Below are positions 46,189 through 56,750 of a stretch of DNA of 64,000 nt, in pieces. The notes under the pieces were generated by a model, which was not told where the DNA came from, searched no databases, and saw nothing but the letters and a program-made list of their open reading frames with translations. Made by a program: the position numbers and the translations under genes. Origin of the DNA: Nannochloris sp. 'desiccata' (Eukaryota; Chlorophyta; Trebouxiophyceae; Chlorellales; Chlorellaceae); assembly GCA_019044685.2 (NCBI GenBank), contig JAGTXX020000001.1:984004-1048003 (forward strand), written 5' to 3'. How positions within the stretch are numbered: position 1 is the first letter of the stretch; every line of letters starts with the position of its first letter.

Positions 46189-46575
46189 AGAATTGATGGC
46201 ATATTTTGTGGTGGAAAAGTTGCAGTGTTTCCCGTCAATTTTTGGAAGGTGCTTGAGAAAGTTGAGATGGTCTTCCAGACTGCATTATTGTTTGCTTGCT
46301 TTTATAGAGGTTGACTTGGACTAGGATGAGAGCTTCTGCGTTGAAATAATGGTACTGAAAGGTCTCAAATGGTAGTTACTTGAGCTTGTATGGTGATGAC
46401 GGCGACTTGCAGCTGCAGTTAGCGCTGGTTGTTTTAGGGGGAGTATTTGGTGTTGTAGAGAAGGTTTCAAAGATGAATTTGTTTTAGAGAGAAGTAGAGT
46501 GTTGAATTTAGTGGCAGGGCGGAGCTGGATAGTGTAGCTGATAGCGATCAGCACCGGAAATTTAGGGTGAGCGAC
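46189..46575. repeat. Subtelomeric direct repeat, copy 2
   Basis: Second copy of the repeat at 44997-45400, about 1.19 kb downstream. Neither copy keeps a long shared reading frame, so it is unlikely to be a coding duplication now. Confidence 0.8.
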
Positions 46576-47641
46576 GCAGCACAGCAACAACGCTCGGTCG
46601 TAGTTGGTTATTTTTGCAAGGAACGGTCTTCTATAAGGTCTTGGAGCCGCATCCGCTGGCGCGCATTTTGCCCAGTCTGGAGCCAGATCGGCTTTTTAGT
46701 GGACAAATCCTTGCTCTTTTTGCCATATTTAATTTCCTTTAGATACCTATTATGTAGAGCTATAGTTTAAGCCCCTAGCAGGGCCTCCCAGGCTGCAGCT
46801 GGCTTTGTAAAGTTCAATTGAAATCCTCTCAATTCGTGTGATGTCAAAAATTCCCGGGTTCCAGGACTTTATCCCGGTCGAGGCCCCGTTTTCTGGAATG
46901 TACATATATCAAGTAAGTCTGTTGACCGCGAAAGGACCGGTTCTCGCTTTTCAGCTGGGATTTTTGCCCATTTCGCACAAATCGGTAACTGCCAAACAGC
47001 TCTCTAGACCAGGTAGCTGGCCTCATTTATGTTCTACATACTCTCATGACCGGGAATTCAGTACTTGTGACCGGGATTTACTCTCAAACCCACCAGCTTT
47101 TTGATTCCCCTGTCCGCAGATCAAATCCCAGTCTTTGATCGCCTCTTTCTTTATTCCCGGTCGAGACCCTCATTGAAGTTACTGTCATAGTATCTCGGCA
47201 TTATAGCTGCAGCAGCAACCCGGCACTTCCTGCTCACGGCTTCCACTTGCCTCATGCTCCAGCCATTACTGGCTTGAACGCTAGTTAAATCCGGCGTCTG
47301 CTACCTCCCGGCGCGTTGAATGATAGTTTCTATGTGCCAGCGACACCATAGACCCGCGTATGTGACCTATGATTCCATTTTCGTGCCTTGGTCGCCCAGC
47401 AGCTCCAGCACCATTTCAACCATCTCCAGAGCTTGTGTAGAACTATGCCTAACTGGGTGGAAGGCTAAGTTCTTAGGAACAAGATGTTCGATCGAATGCG
47501 CACAGTGGAGTCACAACTACACTGTCTTAGAGGTCTATAGGGTATCTAGGAGTATCAGGTGTACCTGGTTACACGAATCAAGAGTTAATCATAATTAAGA
47601 ATGTGGAAAAGAGCGATGGAGAGCTATTTAGGAATTGAGTA

Positions 47642-47794
47642 TGTAGCTTCTCAAGCTATAACGTTATAGGGCACGCAGCCATAACGAGAGTGACTGTGTC
47701 AGACTGAGTCTGGCAGAGAATAGCTGTCCAGAGCGACGGAAGAAAGAAAAGAGACCAAAATAGAAAAAGGCAAAATAAGGCGCAAAGTGCTACA
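47642..47794 (-). repeat. 3' LTR of element C
   Basis: A 153-bp segment starting TGTAGC and ending GCTACA. In element orientation (minus) it is preceded by a purine-rich tract, TTAAGGAGGGGATAA, at about 47795-47809, the expected polypurine tract. The element C chromodomain ORF ends 178 bp away. Its partner 5' LTR is not in the window, so boundaries rest on the terminal TG/CA and the PPT. Confidence 0.55.
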
Positions 47795-47972
47795 TTATCC
47801 CCTCCTTAAGAAAAGAGCCACGTCCTCGCTGGCTCAGAACAATGTAAGCAGACAAAGGAATCAAGGGGAAAGCAAAACAAAAGACAATCAACAAAATGAA
47901 AATATAAATAGACAAATCTGAAAATTTCTTAACCAGGGAAAAAAAAAAAAAAAAATCACATAGACAATAAAA

Positions 47973-48287
47973 TTACTTCTTTTTAGTAGGTTCCTTGATA
48001 TTCTTCTTCTTTTTAGAATTAACAGTAGGCCAAGGTGGTAGCGTAGCTTCTCCACGTTTGAGTGGGTGTGCAGCATCATATTCATCAATTAAATCTTTAA
48101 TGCCGAGTAGTTGGCGGCGGGGTTCCCAAGTAGCTTCTTCAAGAGAGTAACCAAGCCAAGCTACATGATAAAACCATTCAGGGCGAGATTTACCAACAAT
48201 AGTATCCCATTTACGACCAAATACATAATCGACAAGGTAGATTCCATCACCACGTGCATAACCAATCGGTGGCAGTTCCACAGTAAC
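47973..48287 (-). mobile_element. Element C pol, C-terminal chromodomain fragment
   Basis: Minus-strand frame ending at 47973. It encodes LPPIGYARGDGIYLVDYVFG and a chromodomain-like YHVAWLGYSLEEATWEP, then a K-rich tail (SKKKKNIKEPTKKK). This is the end of a Ty3/gypsy chromovirus polyprotein. Its upstream part is beyond the inner element, at 58506-60660; the two halves are separated exactly at the GTAAC target-site duplication. Confidence 0.85.
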
Positions 48288-48419
48288 TGTTGAGTGTTAT
48301 ACGTATTATAATATATAATTACATATATTCAACTATCTAACAGGGGATTGGAGCTTAGCTATATAGTGTGAGAGGGCAGGGGCCACTCCAGGGTCTAATG
48401 CTACTAAATGCACGTAACA
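48288..48419 (-). repeat. Inner element 3' LTR
   Basis: 132 bp, base-for-base the same as 58374-58505 as read here. The outer neighbour is the GTAAC duplication. Confidence 0.95.
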
Positions 48420-48435
48420 TTCTCCCCTTCTTTAT
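48420..48435 (-). other. Polypurine tract of the inner element
   Basis: On the minus strand AAAGAAGGGGAGAA abuts the 3' LTR start (TGTTAC), the standard plus-strand priming site. Confidence 0.85.
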
Positions 48436-48585
48436 ACCAAAAACACACTTTTTGCAAAAGGATCAAAACTGTACTACAAGTCGGGAACACTCTGATAGCC
48501 CCATCGTTAATCACTTGTAGAGTACACAAAGCAAGACAAAGAATTACGTAAGGTGTAACAACCCATAATCAATCTAAGAAAGTTA

Positions 48586-51500
48586 CTATCGCTGTGCCCT
48601 AGTCCTAACTCGAGTAGGCTCTTGCTGCTGCTGTTGCCGCTGAGCTCGAGGCGCTGCCTGCTGCTGCTGGCTATTATTATTCATTTTCCTTTTAGGCTTA
48701 GGCGCAGGTCTAGGCTTTCTTGTCTGTAATGTTTTCAATAATTCTGTAAAACTATCCTTTTCCATCTCTGATTCAAGCTGCTGTACTGGAAGCCAAGATA
48801 CGTCTTCTGGCGGGTAATTTTCCCAATGCACCAAAAACTGTTCTTTATAACCACGACCACTTCTCACCCACCTATTCTTGATGAATCTGTCTATTGTAAA
48901 ATATTCTTCATCACCAATAACTTCTACAGGACCAGGTTGAGAGTAATCACGGCCAGGGAAGGTGTCTGGATCTTCCTTCCAAGGCTTAAGATTAGAAACA
49001 TTAAAAGACCTTGTTCTTCCGGCACTCAGCTCCACCACAACTGCATTCTCACCACACAGCTGCGTGACAGGGTAAGGACCAAAATACCGATGCTGCAGCT
49101 TCCTTGCTGTCACATCAGGCATCTTTAAAACTTTATAAGATACTAAAACTTTATCACCAACTTTAAACGGACTCGGTCGGCGGTGGCGGTCGGCTCGCTT
49201 CTTCATGGTTTCTTGGGCTGCTAAGACACATTGATGAGCACACTTCCAGGCTGTCTTTAATTTCTTGAGATAATCATCAGCATGAGGAGATAAAGAAGCG
49301 GGCAAAACTGAATCAGCCAATAAGGAAGCAGGAGTATGAGGGTGCAGACCATGATTAAGAAAGAAAGGAGTTTGACCAGTAGCACCTTGCTTGGAGTTGT
49401 TGATAGCAAATTCGACTGAAGAAATATGTTGAGACCAGTTGCTGGGATTAGCAGCAGTCCAGTTAGTCAGGGTTTCTTTAATAGTACGGTGACTACGCTC
49501 TGCTAGACCATCAGTTTGAGGGTGCATAGCAGTGGACATCAGCAAATCAGTACCTAAAATTTTCATTAATTCTTGCCAAAACGCTGATGTAAACCTTGAA
49601 TCACGGTCAGAAACAATAGATTTAGGCATACCATGATACTTAAATACACCATCGTAAAAGAGACGAGCAGTACCTTCTCCAGTGATAGATTTCATACAGG
49701 GCAAGATATGAACCATTTTAGACATACGATCAGTAACGCTTAACGCGTAGTCCATCCCGGCCTCGTCCGGCGGCATATCAAAGAAGTCAATATTCACAGC
49801 CAGCCAAGGTAGTTTGGGTACCTGTACTGGTACCATCTTACCATACATGGCTTGATTATCTGGTTTATTACGTTGGCAGTGCGGACAATGAGTGATGTAT
49901 TTCACTACATCAGCATGCAACGTAGGCCACCAGTAGTGACGACGCACCGACACTTCAGTGCGCTCAACACCCATGTGACCAGCAGTAGGTGAGTCGTGAA
50001 ATTCATGAAGTAAGGCGTGAACTTTACTATGAGGTACAACCAAACACCACTGTGAACCATAAAGACGATACAATTTATCATCAGGCATCGCGAATCTCTT
50101 CTTTGACAAGGTCCCGGTAGCAAACTTTTCTAGCAGATTTTTAATTGCTGGATCAGAATTGCATGCTGCTGACCAGCCATCCAGAAGTTTATTATCAGCA
50201 TCACTACCACCAACATTTATTGTATTAACTTGCAGCTGCTCGAGCCACCCTCTTCTGCTTAAAGCATCAGCAACAACATTATCTCTGCCAGCGATGTGTT
50301 TGATCTGGATATCAAATTCAGCCAGAAAATCTTTCCAGCGCATGTGTCTGCGAGTTTCTTTAATCCCTTTTTTTGTAAGGAAAGTAGACAGACCCATGTG
50401 GTCAGATAACACAGTCACCTGAGCATTCTTCAGATAATGTTCAAAATATTTCAAGGCAAGGATGACAGCACACAGCTCTTGCTCGGGCACGCCGTAATTT
50501 AGCTGTGCAGGGGTATAGCAGCTGCTCCAGAAAGCAATAGGATGCCTGCCATCATCAAAGTCTTGATACAACGCACCACCCATGCCAACACCACTGGCAT
50601 CGGTGTATAAATGAAACATACCACCAAATTTGGGAGGTCGCAGTACGGGAGCGCTGATGAGAGCCTGTTTTAAATCATCAAATGCTGCCTGCTGTTCGGT
50701 TCCCCAGATATAAGGTGTTTCTTTCTTTGTTAACTTGTTCAAAGGTGCCATAATAGACGCACAGTGTTCAATATGCCTTCTATGAAAATTTACAGCACCA
50801 GTAAACGACTTCAACTCACTAACATTGGTGGGAGCGGTCCATTCGGCAATCGCGGCAACCTTCTTAGGATCAGGTCTAATACCATTAGCAGACACCAAAT
50901 GACCCAGAAATTCCACCTCAGCTAGACCAAAGCGACACTTATGAGGTGCCAACTGTATTTTATTCTTGTGAAGCACCTCCAGCACAGCCCTAACATGCTG
51001 CGCATGCTCTTCAAGGTTTTTACTAAAAATTAAAATATCGTCTAAGTAGACCAGTACAGTCACTCCCAGCAGGTTGGCTTCCCGAAATATATGATGCATA
51101 TACTTCTGAAAATGCGCAGGAGCATTGGTAAGTCCAAAAGGAAGCACGAGATACTCGTAGTGACCATATTGGGTCCGAAAAGCTGTTTTCGGTACGTCAT
51201 CGACTCTGACGCGGCACTGGTGGTAACCTTGCACAGCATCTAAACTGCTGAACACAGTAGCGCCTTCTATGGAATCTAGAAGATCATCCGTTCTAGGTAA
51301 AGGATACTTCAATTTGACTGTGAGATCATTCAATTCGCGATAATCAACGCAGAGCCGCCAAGTGCCATCTTTCTTTTTAACAAACAGCACCGGGGCTCCA
51401 AATTCAGAATTGCTGTGCTGGATATAACCTCTGGCCAGTAAGTCTTTGAGCTGTTTTTCTAATTCAGGGTGAAGATGCAGGCCCAGACGACGAGGAGGTT

Positions 51501-52463
51501 GGTTAGGAGGTTCAGCACCAGGCTTCAATTTGATAGTAAAATTACCACCGTCTTTTTCACGATCGGGCGGCATTTCCACCAAATAGCCTTTAAGGATCAG
51601 ATCTCGAAAATCATCCAGTACCAGGTTCAGATCTTTCTTCATTTAGTTCTAGTTTCTTCATCAAAATGATCTGGAATGGAGACGTCCAATATAGGAGAGT
51701 CCGACAGGGGATCAGTTTTCCATTGCACCGCTACGACAAAAACATCTTGAACTTGATTCAGTCTAAGGTCGCGTTCATAAGTAGCCATGCTGCACAGAGG
51801 GAACGACGGTGCAGGAACCTTATCTGAATACAAGATTAATTCCATTCCATCAGCAGTAGACAGTTGGACTTGTTGCTGCTTAGGCATGAACGTAACGTCG
51901 GTAAACTGATCCACCCAGTCCATACCAAGAATGACATCAAAACCAGAAAGCGGAGCAACCACAAAGCTATGAGTACCACGATATTCACTAATACTAAGAG
52001 AAATGTTCCCCAGCACTTGTTTACACTCGTGCCTGGAGCCATCAAAAGCTCTAACTACTAAACTTCTACCACGCTGTAGCGGAAGCTGTTTTGCACGAAC
52101 CAGTGCTTCAGACACGAAACTGCCTTCAGCACCAGTATCAATAAAGAATCTAACGGTAGAACTACCTAATTTGCCAGTAAAATACATCAATGTACTAGAT
52201 CTTTCTTGTAGATCTCTTCTAGATTGAATTCTAGCTAAAATAACACTAAGCGGAAATTCCTTCTGCTGCTGAAGACGCTCTAACACAGCTTCTTCAATAA
52301 GATCCCAATCATGGGTTAAACGTTCTAATGCATTAGTTTGGTCATCACTCATTGACTGACCAATTCCAGGATTACCACTGGAACAATCATTCTTTACAGA
52401 ATGGTCCCCAGCACCTTCAATTACAGAAACTACTGGGACACTCAGTTTGGGGACTTCCCGCAC
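48586..52463 (-). pseudogene. Copy A pol polyprotein, frameshifted
   Basis: Carries protease (DTGAEGSFVS), RT ([10 protein letters not shown]), RNase H (LYTDASGVG), integrase and chromodomain, almost identical to copy B. It is split into two frames, 52463-51639 and 51642-48586. Compared with copy B it lacks 10 bases at about 51645: copy B has CATTTGTTTCCATTTAG where copy A has CATTTAG, a deletion between CATTT repeats. Copy A keeps the natural C-terminus, a Q/R-rich tail ending RVRTRAQR, which copy B lacks. Confidence 0.92.
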
Positions 52464-52836
52464 TGAGGTAACTTGTGGTCGGTACTACCACATTTGAAGC
52501 ACTCTCTCTTGGCATACCGAGCTTGGATGAGAGAGAGATCTATGTTCAATTTTTCAGATTTAGTTTTAAGCCAAGCCTGAACCCGTGCTGGATCAGCTAC
52601 GGTAGCTGCGTTGACACGACTGGTGGGTTTATGACCACCAGCGGCAGCCCTGCGCTGCTTGTCTTGGAGGTAGCGTTGATTCTTAGTGTCCAGATATTTG
52701 ACGATAGAATTGCCTTGGAGTGGCTCTAAGGGAATGGTGGACCTAAAGGCTGGGTGCTACCCTCTGACAAAGGATTTTCAGCAGCGAGCGGGTTGGTGTG
52801 GAAAAATCGAACTTGAATTTCACTGTCGGTAGCCAT
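52464..52836 (-). pseudogene. Copy A gag remnant with 574-bp deletion
   Basis: The gag start (ATG at 52836) and the zinc-knuckle end are present, but the sequence between the equivalents of 57017 and 57590 in copy B is missing. 574 is not a multiple of three, so the frame is lost. The 5' leader continues to 52958, where it meets copy B. Confidence 0.88.
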
Positions 52837-52883
52837 AGAGAGTGGACTAAAGGGGACGGCGCGACTGCGGAAGTATTTTGCTG

Positions 52884-55800
52884 CTACAGGCAGTTATAAC
52901 ACAACCTAACAGTGTGGTCTAAAAGCTGGAAGCTCCTAGGTGAGTTGTGACTTGAGTTCATTTTCCTTTTAGGCTTAAGCGCAGGTCTAGGCTTTCTTGT
53001 CTGTAATGTTTTCAATAATTCGGTAAAACTATCCTTTTCCATCTCTGATTCAAGCTGCTGTACTGGAAGCCAAGATACGTCTTCTGGCGGGTAATTTTCC
53101 CAATGCACCAAAAACTGTTCTTTATAACCACGACCACTTCTCACCCACCTATTCTTGATGAATCTGTCTATTGTAAAATATTCTTCATCACCAATAACTT
53201 CTACAGGACCAGGTTGAGAGTAATCACGGCCAGGGAAGGTGTCTGGATCTTCCTTCCAAGGCTTAAGATTAGAAACATTAAAAGACCTTGTTCTTCCGGC
53301 ACTCAGCTCCACCACAACTGCATTCTCACCACACAGCTGCGTGACAGGGTAAGGACCAAAATACCGATGCTGCAGCTTCCTTGCTGTCACATCAGGCATC
53401 TTTAAAACTTTATAAGATACTAAAACTTTATCACCAACTTTAAACGGACTCGGTCGGCGGTGGCGGTCGGCTCGCTTCTTCATGGTTTCTTGGGCTGCTA
53501 AGACACATTGATGAGCACACTTCCAGGCTGTCTTTAATTTCTTGAGATAATCATCAGCATGAGGAGATAAAGAAGCGGGCAAAACTGAATCAGCCAATAA
53601 GGAAGCAGGAGTATGAGGGTGCAGACCATGATTAAGAAAGAAAGGAGTTTGACCAGTAGCACCTTGCTTGGAGTTGTTGATAGCAAATTCGACTGAAGAA
53701 ATATGTTGAGACCAGTTGCTGGGATTAGCAGCAGTCCAGTTAGTCAGGGTTTCTTTAATAGTACGGTGACTACGCTCTGCTAGACCATCAGTTTGAGGGT
53801 GCATAGCAGTGGACATCAGCAAATCAGTACCTAAAATTTTCATTAATTCTTGCCAAAACGCTGATGTAAACCTTGAATCACGGTCAGAAACAATAGATTT
53901 AGGCATACCATGATACTTAAATACACCATCGTAAAAGAGACGAGCAGTACCTTCTCCAGTGATAGATTTCATACAGGGCAAGATATGAACCATTTTAGAC
54001 ATACGATCAGTAACGCTTAACGCGTAATCCATCCCGGCCTCGTCCGGCGGCATATCAAAGAAGTCAATATTCACAGCCAGCCAAGGTAGTTTGGGTACCT
54101 GTACTGGTACCATCTTACCATACATGGCTTGATTATCTGGTTTATTACGTTGGCAGTGCGGACAATGAGTGATGTATTTCACTACATCAGCATGCAACGT
54201 AGGCCACCAGTAGTGACGACGCACCGACACTTCAGTGCGCTCAACACCCATGTGACCAGCAGTAGGTGAGTCGTGAAATTCATGAAGTAAGGCGTGAACT
54301 TTACTATGAGGTACAACCAAACACCACTGTGAACCATAAAGACGATACAATTTATCATCAGGCATCGCGAATCTCTTCTTTGACAAGGTCCCGGCAGCAA
54401 ACTTTTCTAGCAGATTTTTAATTGCTGGATCAGAATTGCATGCTGCTGACCAGCCATCCAGAAGTTTATTATCAGCATCACTACCACCAACATTTATTGT
54501 ATTAACTTGCAGCTGCTCGAGCCACCCTCTTCTGCTTAAAGCATCAGCAACAACATTATCTCTGCCAGCGATGTGTTTGATCTGGATATCAAATTCAGCC
54601 AGAAAATCTTTCCAGCGCATGTGTCTGCGAGTTTCTTTAATCCCTTTTTTTGTAAGGAAAGTAGACAGACCCATGTGGTCAGATAACACAGTCACCTGAG
54701 CATTCTTCAGATAATGTTCAAAATATTTCAAGGCAAGGATGACAGCACACAGCTCTTGCTCGGGCACGCCGTAATTTAGCTGTGCAGGGGTATAGCAGCT
54801 GCTCCAGAAAGCAATAGGATGCCTGCCATCATCAAAGTCTTGATACAACGCACCACCCATGCCAACACCACTGGCATCGGTGTATAAATGAAACATACCA
54901 CCAAATTTGGGAGGTCGCAATACGGGAGCGCTGATGAGAGCCTGTTTTAAATCATCAAATGCTGCCTGCTGTTCGGTTCCCCAGATATAAGGTGTTTCTT
55001 TCTTTGTTAACTTGTTCAAAGGTGCCATAATAGACGCACAGTGTTCAATATGCCTTCTATGAAAATTTACAGCACCAGTAAACGACTTCAACTCACTAAC
55101 ATTGGTGGGAGCGGTCCATTCGGCAATCGCGGCAACCTTCTTAGGATCAGGTCTAATACCATTAGCAGACACCAAATGACCCAGAAATTCCACCTCAGCT
55201 AAACCAAAGCGACACTTATGAGGTGCCAACTGTATTTTATTCTTGTGAAGCACCTCCAGCACAGCCCTAACATGCTGCGCATGCTCTTCAAGGTTTTTAC
55301 TAAAAATTAAAATATCGTCTAAGTAGACCAGTACAGTCACTCCCAGCAGGTTGGCTTCCCGAAATATATGATGCATATACTTCTGAAAATGCGCAGGAGC
55401 ATTGGTAAGTCCAAAAGGAAGCACGAGATACTCGTAGTGACCATATTGGGTCCGAAAAGCTGTTTTCGGTACGTCATCGACTCTGACGCGGCACTGGTGG
55501 TAACCTTGCACAGCATCTAAACTGCTGAACACAGTAGCGCCTTCTATGGAATCTAGAAGATCATCCGTTCTAGGTAAAGGATACTTCAATTTGACTGTGA
55601 GATCATTCAATTCGCGATAATCAACGCAGAGCCGCCAAGTGCCATCTTTCTTTTTAACAAACAGCACCGGGGCTCCAAATTCAGAATTGCTGTGCTGGAT
55701 ATAACCTCTGGCCAGTAAGTCTTTGAGCTGTTTTTCTAATTCAGGTTGAAGATGCAGGCCCAGACGACGAGGAGGTTGGTTAGGAGGTTCAGCACCAGGC

Positions 55801-56750
55801 TTCAATTTGATAGTAAAATTACCACCGTCTTTTTCACGATCGGGCGGCATTTCCACCAAATAGCCTTTAAGGATCAGATCTCGAAAATCATCCAGTACCA
55901 GGTTCAGATCTTTCTTCATTTGTTTCCATTTAGTTCTAGTTTCTTCATCAAAATGATCTGGAATGGAGACGTCCAATATAGGAGAGTCCGACAGGGGATC
56001 AGTTTTCCATTGCACCGCTACGACAAAAACATCTTGAACTTGATTCAGTCTAAGGTCGCGTTCATAAGTAGCCATGCTGCACAGAGGGAACGACGGTGCA
56101 GGAACCTTATCTGAATACAAGAGTAATTCCATTCCATCAGCAGTAGACAGTTGGACTTGTTGCTGCTTAGGCATGAACGTAACGTCGGTAAACTGATCCA
56201 CCCAGTCCATACCAAGAATGACATCAAAACCAGAAAGCGGAGCAACCACAAAGCTATGAGTACCACGATATTCACTAATACTAAGAGAAATGTTCCCCAG
56301 CACTTGTTTACACTCGTGCCTGGAGCCATCAAAAGCTCTAACTACTAAACTTCTACCACGCTGTAGCGGAAGCTGTTTTGCACGAACCAGTGCTTCAGAC
56401 ACGAAACTGCCTTCAGCACCAGTATCAATAAAGAATCTAACGGTAGAACTACCTAATTTGCCAGTAAAATACATCAATGTACTAGATCTTTCTTGTAGAT
56501 CTCTTCTAGATTGAATTCTAGCTAAAATAACACCAAGCGGAAATTCCTTCTGCTGCTGAAGACGCTCTAACATAGCTTCTTCAATAAGATCCCAATCATG
56601 GGTGAAACGTTCTAATGCATTAGTTTGGTCATCACTCATTGACTGACCAATTCCAGGATTACCACTGGAACAATCATTCTTTACAGAATGGTCCCCAGCA
56701 CCTTCAATTACAGAAACTACTGGGACACTCAGTTTGGGGACTTCCCGCAC
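52884..56750 (-). CDS. Copy B Pol polyprotein (protease-RT-RNase H-integrase-chromodomain)
   Basis: Open for 1288 codons. Order: aspartic protease DTGAEGSFVS (about 110), RT with the YLDD catalytic motif (about 478), RNase H LYTDASG (about 620), integrase HHCC zinc finger (about 820-870), D-D-E core (FFDM about 895, VSDRDSRF about 956, QTDGLAERSHR with the following Glu about 985), GPY/F-like YFGPYPV, and a chromodomain with EQFLVHWENYPPEDVSW (about 1200). This order defines Ty3/gypsy chromoviruses. Translation is probably by -1 frameshift from gag rather than an own ATG. The last ~23 residues come from junction and leader sequence, replacing the natural Q-rich tail. Confidence 0.93.
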   Translation of the reverse strand: MREVPKLSVPVVSVIEGAGDHSVKNDCSSGNPGIGQSMSDDQTNALERFTHDWDLIEEAMLERLQQQKEFPLGVILARIQSRRDLQERSSTLMYFTGKLGSSTVRFFIDTGAEGSFVSEALVRAKQLPLQRGRSLVVRAFDGSRHECKQVLGNISLSISEYRGTHSFVVAPLSGFDVILGMDWVDQFTDVTFMPKQQQVQLSTADGMELLLYSDKVPAPSFPLCSMATYERDLRLNQVQDVFVVAVQWKTDPLSDSPILDVSIPDHFDEETRTKWKQMKKDLNLVLDDFRDLILKGYLVEMPPDREKDGGNFTIKLKPGAEPPNQPPRRLGLHLQPELEKQLKDLLARGYIQHSNSEFGAPVLFVKKKDGTWRLCVDYRELNDLTVKLKYPLPRTDDLLDSIEGATVFSSLDAVQGYHQCRVRVDDVPKTAFRTQYGHYEYLVLPFGLTNAPAHFQKYMHHIFREANLLGVTVLVYLDDILIFSKNLEEHAQHVRAVLEVLHKNKIQLAPHKCRFGLAEVEFLGHLVSANGIRPDPKKVAAIAEWTAPTNVSELKSFTGAVNFHRRHIEHCASIMAPLNKLTKKETPYIWGTEQQAAFDDLKQALISAPVLRPPKFGGMFHLYTDASGVGMGGALYQDFDDGRHPIAFWSSCYTPAQLNYGVPEQELCAVILALKYFEHYLKNAQVTVLSDHMGLSTFLTKKGIKETRRHMRWKDFLAEFDIQIKHIAGRDNVVADALSRRGWLEQLQVNTINVGGSDADNKLLDGWSAACNSDPAIKNLLEKFAAGTLSKKRFAMPDDKLYRLYGSQWCLVVPHSKVHALLHEFHDSPTAGHMGVERTEVSVRRHYWWPTLHADVVKYITHCPHCQRNKPDNQAMYGKMVPVQVPKLPWLAVNIDFFDMPPDEAGMDYALSVTDRMSKMVHILPCMKSITGEGTARLFYDGVFKYHGMPKSIVSDRDSRFTSAFWQELMKILGTDLLMSTAMHPQTDGLAERSHRTIKETLTNWTAANPSNWSQHISSVEFAINNSKQGATGQTPFFLNHGLHPHTPASLLADSVLPASLSPHADDYLKKLKTAWKCAHQCVLAAQETMKKRADRHRRPSPFKVGDKVLVSYKVLKMPDVTARKLQHRYFGPYPVTQLCGENAVVVELSAGRTRSFNVSNLKPWKEDPDTFPGRDYSQPGPVEVIGDEEYFTIDRFIKNRWVRSGRGYKEQFLVHWENYPPEDVSWLPVQQLESEMEKDSFTELLKTLQTRKPRPALKPKRKMNSSHNSPRSFQLLDHTVRLCYNCL
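52940..52975. other. Junction between copy A leader and copy B pol end
   Basis: Copy A's 5' leader reads ...GACTTGAGTT and switches to CATTTTCCTTTTAGG, the 3' part of pol in copy B. In the full leader of copy B the same point continues TTGCTAGATTG. About two bases (TT) are shared at the joint. No LTR, PBS or PPT lies between the copies. Confidence 0.9.

Larger units (their letters stand above)
44076..47641. other. Gene-poor subtelomeric region
   Basis: About 3.6 kb with no convincing gene. It holds a (TTG)n microsatellite at about 44538-44559, two diverged copies of a ~390-bp repeat, a perfect inverted repeat at 45480, and short coding-like relics such as 44754-44910 and 46075-46314 that match nothing I know. 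CCCGGTCGAG-CCC occurs twice (about 46875 and 47158). Confidence 0.5.

Noticed and set aside
46838..47200. CCCGGTCGAG-containing segments as a CRISPR-like or regular array
   Set aside because: Only two imperfect occurrences at irregular spacing, in a eukaryotic chromosome.
53103..53405. Plus-strand 100-codon frame present in both retroelement copies
   Set aside because: Its conservation only reflects recent duplication of pol; it is antisense with no start context or domain.
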